Source: a virus. From it: a DNA stretch of 64,000 bases. Where the stretch lies: positions 1-64,000 of the IMG/VR virus record IMGVR_UViG_3300010334_000023; one strand, given 5' to 3'. Each line of letters begins with the position of its first letter. Position 1 is the first letter of the stretch. Below the pieces are notes generated by a model. That model was not told the DNA's origin. It saw nothing but the letters and a program-made list of their open reading frames with translations, and did not search any database. Positions 31,156 to 39,887 of this stretch are shown here, in pieces. Made by a program: the position numbers and the translations under genes.

Positions 31156-32109
31156 TTAGCGCGTCTTGACATGGCCGCCACCTGTCAGCGAGCCAACTAT
31201 AGGCTTGTCAGCTTCTGGAGGTATGTCCCAGGCACGGCCCACGAACTTTCTGTATCGATAGTTGTTTAAGAAGTTAGTCTCTGTGAGGTCATGCCCTTGG
31301 TTGCCACCTAGCAGACGCACTCTTCCGGAACTTGGATCAACACCTCGCACAAATGCCACGTGATGGTTTCTGCCGTTCTCGCTGACGAAGATATCATTTC
31401 TACGCCACTGCGTTGGATCATTTATAGATATGGCTTTGGCTCCGCATTTACGTACCCAGTCAGTGGCATAGCTGTCAGCTGTTGCCGTTTTTAGAGCTGG
31501 TATACCCAGCGATTGTAGCACAGTACCAACAAAAGCAGCACACCATGGACACTTATCACCTGGTTCGATTCTCTTGGCATTGGCTATACCAATGGTGTGA
31601 GCATAGCAGTTGAGTATGTTGGGATTGCCGGGTTCAGTCCGCGTCGCTTTCCATTTGCCAGCTTCTCCTTCTGCTTTCAACTGATTGAGATAGCTTTCCA
31701 ACGAGCCCCACAGACCAGCAGCACCACTAGGCGGAGGTGTCACTCCAGATGATATTGGTTCCGGATCACCTGCATGGTCATTTGGATCGCTTGTGCGAGG
31801 TCCAGGAGGAGGAGCTTCTGCTTGTTTTGTTATCGTACCATCATCATTTTCAAGTTCATCTGGATTTGCGTCTGCATATGCCTGGGCAGCCTTATAGTTT
31901 TTGATCTGTTCTGGATTTGGGGCATAATCAGCAACTGGTGGTGGCACTGGTATGTTCAGTGCGGTGAGAAAGCTATTACCAAGCTGGGGCGGTAACCATA
32001 GTGCTGCCTGTACATTGTTGATGAACACGTTTGGGCTATAGTAAACGTCTTCAACACCTGCATCTATGAGGTCCAGTGCCTGTGGAAATCCGCGAGGTAG
32101 GTAAGGCAT
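31156..32109 (-). CDS. PAAR-like spike protein with C-terminal CHAP/TIGR02594 lytic domain
   Basis: This 317-residue protein appears modular. Residues 24-40 (YSPNVFINNVQAALWLP) resemble a PAAR-type strand repeat that tips phage spikes. A Pro/Gly/Asp-rich linker covers about 55-135. The C-terminal domain has KCPWCAAFVG with catalytic Cys190, NHHVAFVRG with His249/250 and LLGGNQGHDL, the CHAP-like peptidoglycan hydrolase layout also seen in the 15.3 kb protein. This suits a baseplate-associated cell-wall-degrading tip (T4 gp5 analogue). The spike role is inferred. Confidence 0.7.
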   Translation of the reverse strand: MPYLPRGFPQALDLIDAGVEDVYYSPNVFINNVQAALWLPPQLGNSFLTALNIPVPPPVADYAPNPEQIKNYKAAQAYADANPDELENDDGTITKQAEAPPPGPRTSDPNDHAGDPEPISSGVTPPPSGAAGLWGSLESYLNQLKAEGEAGKWKATRTEPGNPNILNCYAHTIGIANAKRIEPGDKCPWCAAFVGTVLQSLGIPALKTATADSYATDWVRKCGAKAISINDPTQWRRNDIFVSENGRNHHVAFVRGVDPSSGRVRLLGGNQGHDLTETNFLNNYRYRKFVGRAWDIPPEADKPIVGSLTGGGHVKTR

Positions 32110-32116
32110 GTTGGTC

Positions 32117-32383
32117 TCACTTGCTCCCTAGATGCTTGACCAGATCATCATGGCCACCGATGTGCGTTCCGTCTAGCCATATCTGTGGCACGGTCTTAGC
32201 ATCTGGACAGACTGCCAGAAGTTCTGTGCGATCGCTCAGTGATTGGTTTGATTTCAGCTTGCGGTCATCACCATTAGTTACGCCGATGATCTTCTCGTCA
32301 TAGGTGATGCTGTGTTTGTCAAACAATGCTTTAGCTCTAGTGCAGTATGGGCAGTGATCTTTGGTGTAAATGATGGCATGCAT
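32117..32383 (-). CDS. nrdC: Glutaredoxin
   Basis: This 88-residue thioredoxin-fold protein has the redox motif CPYC (11-14), TVPQIWLDGTHIGG with the cis-Pro, and the GGHDDL end. It would reduce the phage ribonucleotide reductase encoded at 33.1-36.6 kb. Late-like AATAAATA lies 18 bp upstream; GAGGAT is the ribosome site. Confidence 0.92.
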   Translation of the reverse strand: MHAIIYTKDHCPYCTRAKALFDKHSITYDEKIIGVTNGDDRKLKSNQSLSDRTELLAVCPDAKTVPQIWLDGTHIGGHDDLVKHLGSK

Positions 32384-32400
32384 CGGCGTATCCTCTGGAA

Positions 32401-32408
32401 TATTTATT
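32401..32408 (-). promoter_or_regulatory. Possible late promoter upstream of glutaredoxin
   Basis: AATAAATA on the minus strand, 18 bp before the glutaredoxin ATG. Imperfect match, and a late promoter on a nucleotide-metabolism gene would be unusual, so support is limited. Confidence 0.35.
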
Positions 32409-33093
32409 GGTGTATAACGTGGCTCAATGAACCATCAGCGTTGGTATGTATCCACACAGTACCATCGGGTATAGGCCAACCAGCATATTCATAATGCCAA
32501 GCCCAGCGTGTGACATAAACTACAGTAGGTTCATCACTGCGCACTATACCAAGTCCAAGATCCATCACTGCCTTAGCGAAATATCTATCGCTCCACAGTT
32601 GTTGTCCTGGTTCGACTATCCAGCCTGTCATGGCCGGCAGGGCCTTGCGGGTGAGGAACCAGCTGTTGGTATCCACCATGTTCTCACCGTTGCTTTCCAC
32701 ACGATCAACGTACATTTCACGATCGTCTTGGCTGTGTATGACCCTGGTGGCTATCACACCATCAGCACCGCTCTCAGACAAGATGTCTACCATGAGCTCA
32801 ACGTGATTGGGCTTGAGATAGCAATCAGCGTCGATGAATCCCACAGCATCGTAGCCTTGGCTAAATGCGCTGAGAGCTGCTACTGCCCGCGGTGTCGCGC
32901 CTGCATCGGCGTGAGTTTTAGGTAGCTTGATGTGGTCTACCGTATCAAGCTTGTCTACCATGGGATGAGGGTTACCATCACTTACCAAGATGTGTCGAAT
33001 GTTAGCATAGGTCTGAGCCTTTACGCTGCCATGACACCTGCGCAGAGTGGCAGCATCCTCGGCATGATAGGGTGTGATCATAGCAACACGCAT
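32404..33093 (-). CDS. Glycosyltransferase family 2-like protein
   Basis: This 229-residue GT-A protein begins RVAMITPYHAEDAATLRRCH, has ILVSDGNPHP at strand 2 and VGFIDADCYLKPNH with the D-x-D at about 103-105. The LTRKAL...WSDRYFA region fits the acceptor-site helix. It is coupled to nrdB by one base and lies before glutaredoxin, an odd place for a sugar transferase. The sugar target (DNA base, capsid or host surface) is not evident. Confidence 0.82.
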   Translation of the reverse strand: MRVAMITPYHAEDAATLRRCHGSVKAQTYANIRHILVSDGNPHPMVDKLDTVDHIKLPKTHADAGATPRAVAALSAFSQGYDAVGFIDADCYLKPNHVELMVDILSESGADGVIATRVIHSQDDREMYVDRVESNGENMVDTNSWFLTRKALPAMTGWIVEPGQQLWSDRYFAKAVMDLGLGIVRSDEPTVVYVTRWAWHYEYAGWPIPDGTVWIHTNADGSLSHVIHQ

Positions 33094-34190
33094 CAGAGGC
33101 TAAATCCCTTGAAGCTGTCTGAGCCCACGTCCTGCTTGGTACCACCGCTCACATAGCTGCTGAGCTCCACTTCCTGAGGAGCAACCTGCACTTCTCCGCC
33201 AGCAATCCATTTCTGCGTCCATGGCAAAGGATTGGTACCTCCCTTGTACTTGCTGGGCAATCCCACGGCAGTCATGCGCTTGTTAGCGATCCATTCCACA
33301 TAATCGCTGAGCAGCTGATTGTTTAGGCCGATCATGCTGCCATCCTTGAACAGATAATCTGCCCAACGCTTCTCTTGATCCACAGCATCTTCAAACATCT
33401 TGATGGCTTCAGCTTGAAGCTCAACTTCAATCTTGGCATAGTCGGGATCATCCTTGGGTAGGATCTTCAGCAGCGTCTGTGTGCTGGCCAAGTGCAGATT
33501 CTCGTCACGTGCGATGAACTTGATGATCTTGGCATTGCCTTCCATCTTCTTGACTTCAGCAAACGCCCAGCTGCAGGCAAAGCTCACGTAGAAGCGCACA
33601 CCTTCGAGGATGTTCACGCTCATCATGCATAACCAGATCAGCTGCTTGTGGCGATAGACATCATAATCGCTGGCATTCACGGCCAGCTTGTTGTTCATGT
33701 CTATGAGCTCGTCATAATACTTACTGATATCACCTGCACAGTCAACGATCTCAGCGATGTCCATGAGTTCATCAAAGATCTTGCTGGGATTGCTGTAGAC
33801 GTTGCGTATGATGTGAGTGTAGCTGCGGCTGTGTATGGTCTCAGAAAACGTCCAAGTGGTGATCCAGTTCTCCAGCTCGGGCAAGCTGCAGATTGGGCCA
33901 AAAGCCACGCTGGGTGCGCGACCTTGCACGCTGTCTAGCAGTATCTGTCGCTTGAGATTGCTGGTGAAGATGTGCTGTTCGTGCGCAGTGAGATCCTTGA
34001 AGTCCTTGGCATCCTTGAAGATGTCAACCTCAGTGGGCAACCAAAAGAATCCCAGCTGCTTCTCTGTGAGCTTGTCCAGAGTCTTGTACTTCATGGTATC
34101 ATAGCGCTGGATGCTCACACCGCCGTTGGGATCAAGGAACGCTAGGCTCTTGGTGTGGTCCGATCGGTTAGCAACGTCAAAAACGCTCAT
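33093..34190 (-). CDS. nrdB: Ribonucleotide reductase class Ia beta subunit
   Basis: This 365-residue R2 protein carries the di-iron ligands in the expected order: a Glu/Asp in the first helix region, EQHIF, ETIHSRSYTHII (about 123-134), and ENLHLAS in the C-terminal pair. Together with NrdA it converts ribonucleoside diphosphates to deoxy forms. Own promoter TTGGCA-17-TATAAT and AGGAAACA ribosome site. The downstream partner nrdC-like gene supports a complete reductase set. Confidence 0.96.
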   Translation of the reverse strand: MSVFDVANRSDHTKSLAFLDPNGGVSIQRYDTMKYKTLDKLTEKQLGFFWLPTEVDIFKDAKDFKDLTAHEQHIFTSNLKRQILLDSVQGRAPSVAFGPICSLPELENWITTWTFSETIHSRSYTHIIRNVYSNPSKIFDELMDIAEIVDCAGDISKYYDELIDMNNKLAVNASDYDVYRHKQLIWLCMMSVNILEGVRFYVSFACSWAFAEVKKMEGNAKIIKFIARDENLHLASTQTLLKILPKDDPDYAKIEVELQAEAIKMFEDAVDQEKRWADYLFKDGSMIGLNNQLLSDYVEWIANKRMTAVGLPSKYKGGTNPLPWTQKWIAGGEVQVAPQEVELSSYVSGGTKQDVGSDSFKGFSL

Positions 34191-34216
34191 GATTGTTTCC
34201 TCATCTGTATGTGTTA

Positions 34217-34245
34217 ATTATAGAGCAGGTAGGTTTGGTTGCCAA
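34217..34245 (-). promoter_or_regulatory. Sigma70-like promoter for nrdB
   Basis: TTGGCA (34245-34240), 17 bp, perfect TATAAT (34222-34217) on the minus strand. Confidence 0.75.
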
Positions 34246-34250
34246 CCTGC

Positions 34251-36566
34251 TTAGATGGTGCAGCTATCGCAATCAGCTTCGTTGATGGGTGGCAACTCAG
34301 ACACGTCATCTGAGATCATCTTAGTGACGTTGATCTCACCCTGTCCATCATAGGTGTTGAAGTAATAAAGCTGCTTTCCACCATACTTGTAGAACATCAA
34401 CAAGTGGCCCAGCATCTCGCTAAGTGGGATCTTATCATCTTGATAATGCTGAGGATTGTAACTCGTATTCACCGATATGCCTTGGTCGATGTACTTCTGT
34501 AGCACTGCGCATATCTTGAGATAGCCTTCTGGGCTCTTCTGATCCCAGAGCAGCTCGTACTTGTTCTTTAAGCGGCGAAACTCTGGGACTACCTGCTTGA
34601 GCACACCATGCTTGCTTTGCTTGACGCTGATCAAGCTGCGTGGCGGCTCTATGCCGTTGGTAGCATTGGCTATCTGTGCTGAAGTTTCTGCTGGCATCAC
34701 TGCCATCAGCGTACTGTTGCGAATGCCTACTACCTGCAGATCTTCACGCAGCTCTGCCCAGGGCATGCGCTCAACATGCGGTACCAACTCATCGATGTCA
34801 CGCTTGCGTGTGTCAATTGGCACGATGCCATTGCCATACTTGGTCTCTTCGCTCTTGGCACAGGCACCCTTGGTACGTGCGAGATCTACGCTGGCCTTGA
34901 TCAGATAGTAGCTCATGGCCTCCATGTATTCATCTACCAGAGGCAGTGCCGTGGGATCGCTGTAGCTCACGCCATTCTTGGCCAGCCAGTAAGCAAAGTT
35001 GATTATGCCAACACCCAGAGGACGGCGGTTCATGGTGCTGAGATATGCTGCCTTCACTGGATAGGTCTGATAATCAAGCAGATTGTCCAGCGCCATCACT
35101 GCCAGCTTGCAGGGCTTTTCAAAGTCAGAAGGGCTGCGTATGTTACCCCAGTTGATGGCGCTCAGCGTGCAGAGGCTGATCTCGCCTTGCTCATCGTTGA
35201 GATCATTTAAGGGCTTGGTTGGCAAGTCAATCTCAGAACAGAGATTGCTCTGCTTGATGGGTGCAATGCTTTCGATGAACGCGCCATGTTGGTTGGCATT
35301 GTCCACGTTCTGTAGATAGATGCGGCCTGTGTCCTTGCGTTCCTGCATGAAGCTGCTGAACAGATCAATGGCCTTGACCGTCTTCTTGCGCAGCTTCTTG
35401 TTCTTTTCAGCTGCTTCGTACAGCACACGGAATCGGTCTTGATCAGCAAAGAACGCATCATACAATCCGGGTACATCGCTGGGTGAGAACAGCGTGATGT
35501 CTCCGCCTTGTATCAACCGCTCGTAGAACAGCTTGCTGAACTGCACGCCGTAATCCATGTGTCGCACTCTGTTGTCTTCGGTGCCTCGATTGTTCTTGAG
35601 CACCAGCATCTCTTCAACTTCTAGATGCCAGATTGGATAGTAAAGAGTAGCTGCTCCATTGCGCACACCGCCCTGTGAGCAAGAACGAGTGGCTGCCTGG
35701 AACAGCTTGTAGAAAGGTACCACGCCTGTGTGGCTGGCATCACCGTTCCTGATAGGACTGCCAATAGCACGAATAGACCCAGCACCGATGCCGATACCAG
35801 CCTTTTGGCTCACATACTTGACCACTGCGCTGGCAGTGGCATTGATGCTGTCTAAGCTGTCACCAGTCTCTATCAACACGCAGCTGCTGAACTGGCGCTG
35901 CGGCGTGCGCACGCCTGCCATGATAGGTGTGGGCAAGCTGATGTCATGCTTGCTGATGGCTTCATAATAATCGCGGATTACATTCAATCTAGCGGGCTTA
36001 TCGTGGCGTATGAACAGCGTGGCTGCTATCAGCGCATAGGCCATCTGCGGCGTCTCTTTGATATCACCGGTCACGCGATTCTGTACCAAGTATTTGCCGC
36101 GCATCTGTTCCATGGCCACATAGGTGAGGCTGGCATCGCGCTCGTGATCGATGAAACGATTGATCACGTCCCATTCGCCTTCGGTGTATTCTTCCAACAG
36201 CTGCGAATCGTAAAAGCCATCAGCTACGTTCTTCTTGATGAGATCAAGTATGTGCCATGGCTTATAATTGCCATAGACTTCCTTGCGCAGATGGTAATTG
36301 ACCAAGCGCCCGGCCACATACTGATAGTTGGGAGTCTCTTCGCTGATCAGATCAGCTGCAGCCTTGATCAGAGTTTCCTGTAGATCCTGCGTCTTGATAC
36401 CATTATAGAACTGTATCTGGCTGCGGATCTCGACTTCGCTGGCACTGACACCCTGGATACCCTCAGTTGCCCAGAAAACTACCTTGTGTAGCTTCTCGAT
36501 GTTCAGTGGCTCCTTGTTCCCGTTGCGCTTGGTTACTAGTATCTCGTTCTTGGGTGAAGTGGCCAT
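34251..36566 (-). CDS. nrdA: Ribonucleotide reductase class Ia alpha subunit
   Basis: From the ATG at 36566 (GAGAGATGATC upstream) this is about 771 residues. An N-terminal ATP-cone (KRNGNKEPLNIEKLHK) precedes the barrel. Active-site regions include FSSCVLIETGDS (first catalytic Cys), NLCSEIDLPTKPL (second Cys and catalytic loop, Asn-x-Cys-x-Glu), and PAETSAQIANATNGIEPP. The C-terminal CDSC pair is the electron shuttle to glutaredoxin. Upstream in-frame starts at 36620 and 36572 are possible but overlap the promoter. Confidence 0.96.
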   Translation of the reverse strand: MATSPKNEILVTKRNGNKEPLNIEKLHKVVFWATEGIQGVSASEVEIRSQIQFYNGIKTQDLQETLIKAAADLISEETPNYQYVAGRLVNYHLRKEVYGNYKPWHILDLIKKNVADGFYDSQLLEEYTEGEWDVINRFIDHERDASLTYVAMEQMRGKYLVQNRVTGDIKETPQMAYALIAATLFIRHDKPARLNVIRDYYEAISKHDISLPTPIMAGVRTPQRQFSSCVLIETGDSLDSINATASAVVKYVSQKAGIGIGAGSIRAIGSPIRNGDASHTGVVPFYKLFQAATRSCSQGGVRNGAATLYYPIWHLEVEEMLVLKNNRGTEDNRVRHMDYGVQFSKLFYERLIQGGDITLFSPSDVPGLYDAFFADQDRFRVLYEAAEKNKKLRKKTVKAIDLFSSFMQERKDTGRIYLQNVDNANQHGAFIESIAPIKQSNLCSEIDLPTKPLNDLNDEQGEISLCTLSAINWGNIRSPSDFEKPCKLAVMALDNLLDYQTYPVKAAYLSTMNRRPLGVGIINFAYWLAKNGVSYSDPTALPLVDEYMEAMSYYLIKASVDLARTKGACAKSEETKYGNGIVPIDTRKRDIDELVPHVERMPWAELREDLQVVGIRNSTLMAVMPAETSAQIANATNGIEPPRSLISVKQSKHGVLKQVVPEFRRLKNKYELLWDQKSPEGYLKICAVLQKYIDQGISVNTSYNPQHYQDDKIPLSEMLGHLLMFYKYGGKQLYYFNTYDGQGEINVTKMISDDVSELPPINEADCDSCTI

Positions 36567-36591
36567 GATCATCTCTCTATCTTTCCCTGCT

Positions 36592-36620
36592 ATTGTAAGG
36601 TGGACTGCTGCTTTCAGCAA
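36592..36620 (-). promoter_or_regulatory. Sigma70-like promoter for nrdA
   Basis: TTGCTG (36620-36615), 17 bp, TACAAT (36597-36592) on the minus strand. The rest of the 240-bp gap to 36807 is AT-rich and holds a late-like TTAAATAT near 36625 but no convincing gene. Confidence 0.5.
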
Positions 36621-36807
36621 CAGGTATATTTAACCATTTGGACGGTGCCCAAAATGCTACGATCAAGCTTACATTTACATTGATTTTATTGATAAAATGG
36701 TAGAAAATGCCTGATAATACTGGTTTTCATTGGTATGGCAGAATACCAGCATTAACCATCAAAACGTCGGTACATCTCATTGAAATCATGTTTGCAATCT
36801 TGCGTTT

Positions 36808-37305
36808 TCACGCGCCTAGCTGCGACATATGGTAGTGATCAGTCTCTACGATCTTGCGCTTATGCCTATCATATTTGTAGGTATGCAAGCAGGTAATATT
36901 AGGCATTTCACTAGCATCGACCACAGCCTGCCTGTCATAGTTCAGCAGCCATCTGTCATCGACCATGCATACCAATCGTTCCCAGCATTGTTCTCCGTTC
37001 CTGATCAAAAACAGAGTGAGCCTATCTGCCGTCCAAGACCTGTCGTCGCTCAGCAACAGGGTATAAAACATGCCAAGTGCCACGGAATTGATGTCCAGGT
37101 GCTTGGCATCTATTAGGTTCCAGGGATCTGGCCATGATCCAGTGTCAAGATAATCTAGGAAAGGAGAGCCTATCGGTGCATGGTTCCAGAATTTCTGTAC
37201 CAATGACAGCTTTTGTGACAGCGACAGATCAGTCGATATCTCAGCCCGGAGGTCCTTCCAAGTCTTCTGTAGCTGCTGCGGATGCAGCAGGAATGGATTA
37301 TGCAT
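36808..37305 (-). CDS. Hypothetical protein
   Basis: This 165-residue protein (MHNPFLLHPQQL...) is helical with a Trp/Asp-rich stretch (SWPDPWNLID) and a His/Tyr-rich C-terminus. It follows the tail-spike-like gene by 9 bp and is probably co-transcribed from its late promoter, hinting at a virion-assembly or chaperone-like role. Not recognised. Confidence 0.65.
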   Translation of the reverse strand: MHNPFLLHPQQLQKTWKDLRAEISTDLSLSQKLSLVQKFWNHAPIGSPFLDYLDTGSWPDPWNLIDAKHLDINSVALGMFYTLLLSDDRSWTADRLTLFLIRNGEQCWERLVCMVDDRWLLNYDRQAVVDASEMPNITCLHTYKYDRHKRKIVETDHYHMSQLGA

Positions 37306-37314
37306 GGTGGATTT

Positions 37315-38853
37315 TCAGTACTGCCACGTTGTGTAGATGTATTTCATTATGCCTGTGCTAGCAGTGCCGCTAGTGGTATAGAACAGCTGTAGATCGGTTC
37401 CTACCAAACCCACTGACCAAACCACCGATGCAGCAGCATTGAGATCAGTGCTGGTATCAGTGAGCTTGGCGGTGTGACCGTCCGTTATGATCTGCATCTG
37501 ACCTGTCCGTACATAGGTTCCCATGCTTATGGTATACTGTATCTGCACAGTCAACAGGCTTACTATACCAAGTACGCTCCAGACAGCATTGCTACCGTAA
37601 TTGATCTGGTTGGGTCGTAGACTGAATGACAGGGGTGTTGGTTGATTAATTGGTATCTCAGTCTGTTGTGCGTCAATGACCAGCGAATTAGCTGGATTTC
37701 CGTTTCTGATCCTACCGTTCCTGTAGAGGTTGCTGAAGATGTCACCAACGCTGGTACATCCATCGGAGTTTACGCTCCAGTACAGCGCAGCATTGCTGTC
37801 AATATTGCTGCCGCAATCGTTATAGAAATTACCAAGGCTAGCCACACCTGTGTTGTAGGTCTCAACTCGGATTCCATGAGATGATATATTTTTGAATTCG
37901 CAGAGGTTGGCCTGCACGAAGCTTGGCCCATTGTAACCACCAGTGAGATTGATACCATAGTGACAGTTGCGTATCTGGCTCTGCGTGACGAATATGCGCT
38001 GCACCGGATCACCACAAGCTAGACCATAGCTTACGTGCTGTATGGTGCTATTTTCCACGGTTATGTCGGAGGTTACCACGGCATTTCCAAGGCTCTGGAT
38101 GTTCACACCACCCTTGTAGGTGTTTGGATTGTCACCAATTGTGTAAGCTCCGACTATATCACAGTATTGTAGGCTAACATTGTTGCACCTCTGTAGCAAT
38201 ACCACATCAGTGGTGTAATCAGCGCTGCCATCTATAGTCATGTATCGCAGGGTTATAGCTTCTGGCAGCACAGCACCATTAGTGCCTATGCTGGCGTCAG
38301 TCTGTCCAAGACTGTCTGCGGTGCGGAACACCGGTCCGGTTGACCCAGCCATCAGCCTTATCTCAGTGTGTGAGATACCTTCGCCCTGCAGAGTAATAAA
38401 CGGATACAGCAAGATTGACTGCGAAACCAAGTATGTTCCAGCAGGAAAATAGATGATGTTACGGCTGCTTAGGGCTGTTGCGGGAGGATTAGCGATGCGA
38501 GCCCATTCGTCTGCTATGGCATTCTGTATAGCTATGGTATCGTCTGTGAGCCCATCTCCTACCGCTCCGTAGTCCTTGACGTTCAGAGTGTCATCTAGTA
38601 TGCTGCCCAGCTGTCTAGGTATGGTACCTGTGGCATTGATACCCGTGTCACCTTGGTAAGCATGGGTGATGATCTGATCATTGGGGCTCCACTGGCTGAG
38701 TATCTGGCTATTACCAGTGAAAGTATTGCCGTTGCCTATGAATAGCTGGCGCGTGTCTAAGCACCAACCAAATTCACCCTCATATAGATTGGTTGGGAGA
38801 TCCGAGAATAGGCCTCGCCGTTGCTGTAACCTGCTGATTGATACGATCGCCAT
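37315..38853 (-). CDS. Tail spike/fibre protein with pectate-lyase-like beta-helix
   Basis: This 512-residue protein has an N-terminal attachment module (LQQRRGLFSDLPTNLYEGEF, then GWCLDTRQLFIGNG) typical of phage fibre and tropism-determinant proteins. Next is NVKDYGAVGDGLTDDTIAIQ, the signature start of pectate-lyase/glycosyl hydrolase 28-like right-handed beta-helices, continuing to about 380 through repeated turns. The C-terminal about 120 residues form a beta-rich trimerisation or binding domain. It probably binds or cuts host surface polysaccharide. GATAAATA late promoter upstream. Confidence 0.88.
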   Translation of the reverse strand: MAIVSISRLQQRRGLFSDLPTNLYEGEFGWCLDTRQLFIGNGNTFTGNSQILSQWSPNDQIITHAYQGDTGINATGTIPRQLGSILDDTLNVKDYGAVGDGLTDDTIAIQNAIADEWARIANPPATALSSRNIIYFPAGTYLVSQSILLYPFITLQGEGISHTEIRLMAGSTGPVFRTADSLGQTDASIGTNGAVLPEAITLRYMTIDGSADYTTDVVLLQRCNNVSLQYCDIVGAYTIGDNPNTYKGGVNIQSLGNAVVTSDITVENSTIQHVSYGLACGDPVQRIFVTQSQIRNCHYGINLTGGYNGPSFVQANLCEFKNISSHGIRVETYNTGVASLGNFYNDCGSNIDSNAALYWSVNSDGCTSVGDIFSNLYRNGRIRNGNPANSLVIDAQQTEIPINQPTPLSFSLRPNQINYGSNAVWSVLGIVSLLTVQIQYTISMGTYVRTGQMQIITDGHTAKLTDTSTDLNAAASVVWSVGLVGTDLQLFYTTSGTASTGIMKYIYTTWQY

Positions 38854-38880
38854 CCTGAGATCTACTCCGTGTATGCTGGA

Positions 38881-38888
38881 TATTTATC
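38881..38888 (-). promoter_or_regulatory. Late promoter for tail spike gene
   Basis: GATAAATA on the minus strand, 27 bp before the ATG at 38853. Confidence 0.65.
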
Positions 38889-38911
38889 GCAGCTCACGGA
38901 AGCAATCTGTC

Positions 38912-39595
38912 TTAGAACACGAAGCGCTCGTAATAGTCAGCCACTTTTTGGCTCCACAGCATGGTGCTTTCTTCAAACTCGTGCCCGCTCCACACGAACT
39001 TCTGGAACTCGCATTCTCGGCTGACCATGAACACCACGGTGGTATCAATGTTGGTGCTATGTATGTTATTGTGTGCCATGGCATAAGCTGCTAGCTGTAG
39101 TCGATAGTCTTCAACCCATTCGCGCTTCTTGGGCTTGATAGTGGTCTTGAAATCCATGATAGCCGGGCGACCCATGTACATGCCAACCAAGTCAGTGGTA
39201 CCAGCCCAGAGGTTCTCGTAGTACAGATGGCTTTCAACGCCCCATACCTCATCCACATCAATGAGACCTTCTGCGATCACGGTATCAGCCATGCGTTCTG
39301 CCATGAGCCTGCCATAGTTGTTGCCCCCAGGACGTGGCTCACCTAGCACATAAGCTTCTAGATGAGCATGCATGGTGGTTCCAAGTCCAGCTGATTCTTC
39401 AGTGATCTGCTTGGCTTTGTCCTCACCTATGCGCTTCTTCCACGCTATGAGATGTGTCATGTCCTTGGTCTTGCTGAGGATAGTCGTCACGCTGGGGATC
39501 TTGTTGCCCACATCATCCACATACACTCGGCCCTGTCCGCCGCCGTCTTGCCTGTCCAGTTTCTTGTAAGTGTATATGGGATTAAACTTGATCAT
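38912..39595 (-). CDS. PD-(D/E)XK exonuclease-like protein
   Basis: From ATG 39595 this encodes 227 residues. IPSVTTILSKTKD followed by LIAWKKRIGED and GLGTTMHAHLEAYV is the N-terminal helical part of Cas4/RecB/MGME1-like nucleases; the catalytic core is GTTDLVGMYMG then AIMDFKTT, giving the Asp and D-x-K residues, and YRLQLAAYAMA is the motif after the core. Such nucleases act in phage recombination or end processing. GAGAGG precedes the start. It lies between virion genes. Confidence 0.82.
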   Translation of the reverse strand: MIKFNPIYTYKKLDRQDGGGQGRVYVDDVGNKIPSVTTILSKTKDMTHLIAWKKRIGEDKAKQITEESAGLGTTMHAHLEAYVLGEPRPGGNNYGRLMAERMADTVIAEGLIDVDEVWGVESHLYYENLWAGTTDLVGMYMGRPAIMDFKTTIKPKKREWVEDYRLQLAAYAMAHNNIHSTNIDTTVVFMVSRECEFQKFVWSGHEFEESTMLWSQKVADYYERFVF

Positions 39596-39634
39596 CTGAG
39601 CCTCTCCATTGGAAATAAAGTTTAGCAGCAAACA

Positions 39635-39886
39635 TCAACTTTGTCTAGCCAGCTCCGGATGATACTTGGCTATCATCATGTCGGCCAATAATTCAGCTCG
39701 AGCAGCTGACTGTGCTTGATCACCCTGTTTCTTGATGTTCTTGAGTCCAAGCTTGACATCTGATTTTTCTGGAAGCGCATCTATCTCTTCTATGCTCATG
39801 CTGTGAGCTCTGGCTACCAAGGCTTGTATGTGAGGTTTCTTGCTCTTGAGTAGGAACGCTTCTGGTCCATGTAGAGTGCTGCGCAT
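39635..39886 (-). CDS. Hypothetical helical protein
   Basis: This 83-residue basic, helical protein (MRSTLHGPEAFLL...) contains SIEEIDALPEKSDVKLGLKN and ends in an Ala-rich helix. It follows the multi-HTH gene by 1 bp. Not recognised. Confidence 0.6.
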   Translation of the reverse strand: MRSTLHGPEAFLLKSKKPHIQALVARAHSMSIEEIDALPEKSDVKLGLKNIKKQGDQAQSAARAELLADMMIAKYHPELARQS

Positions 39887-39887
39887 C

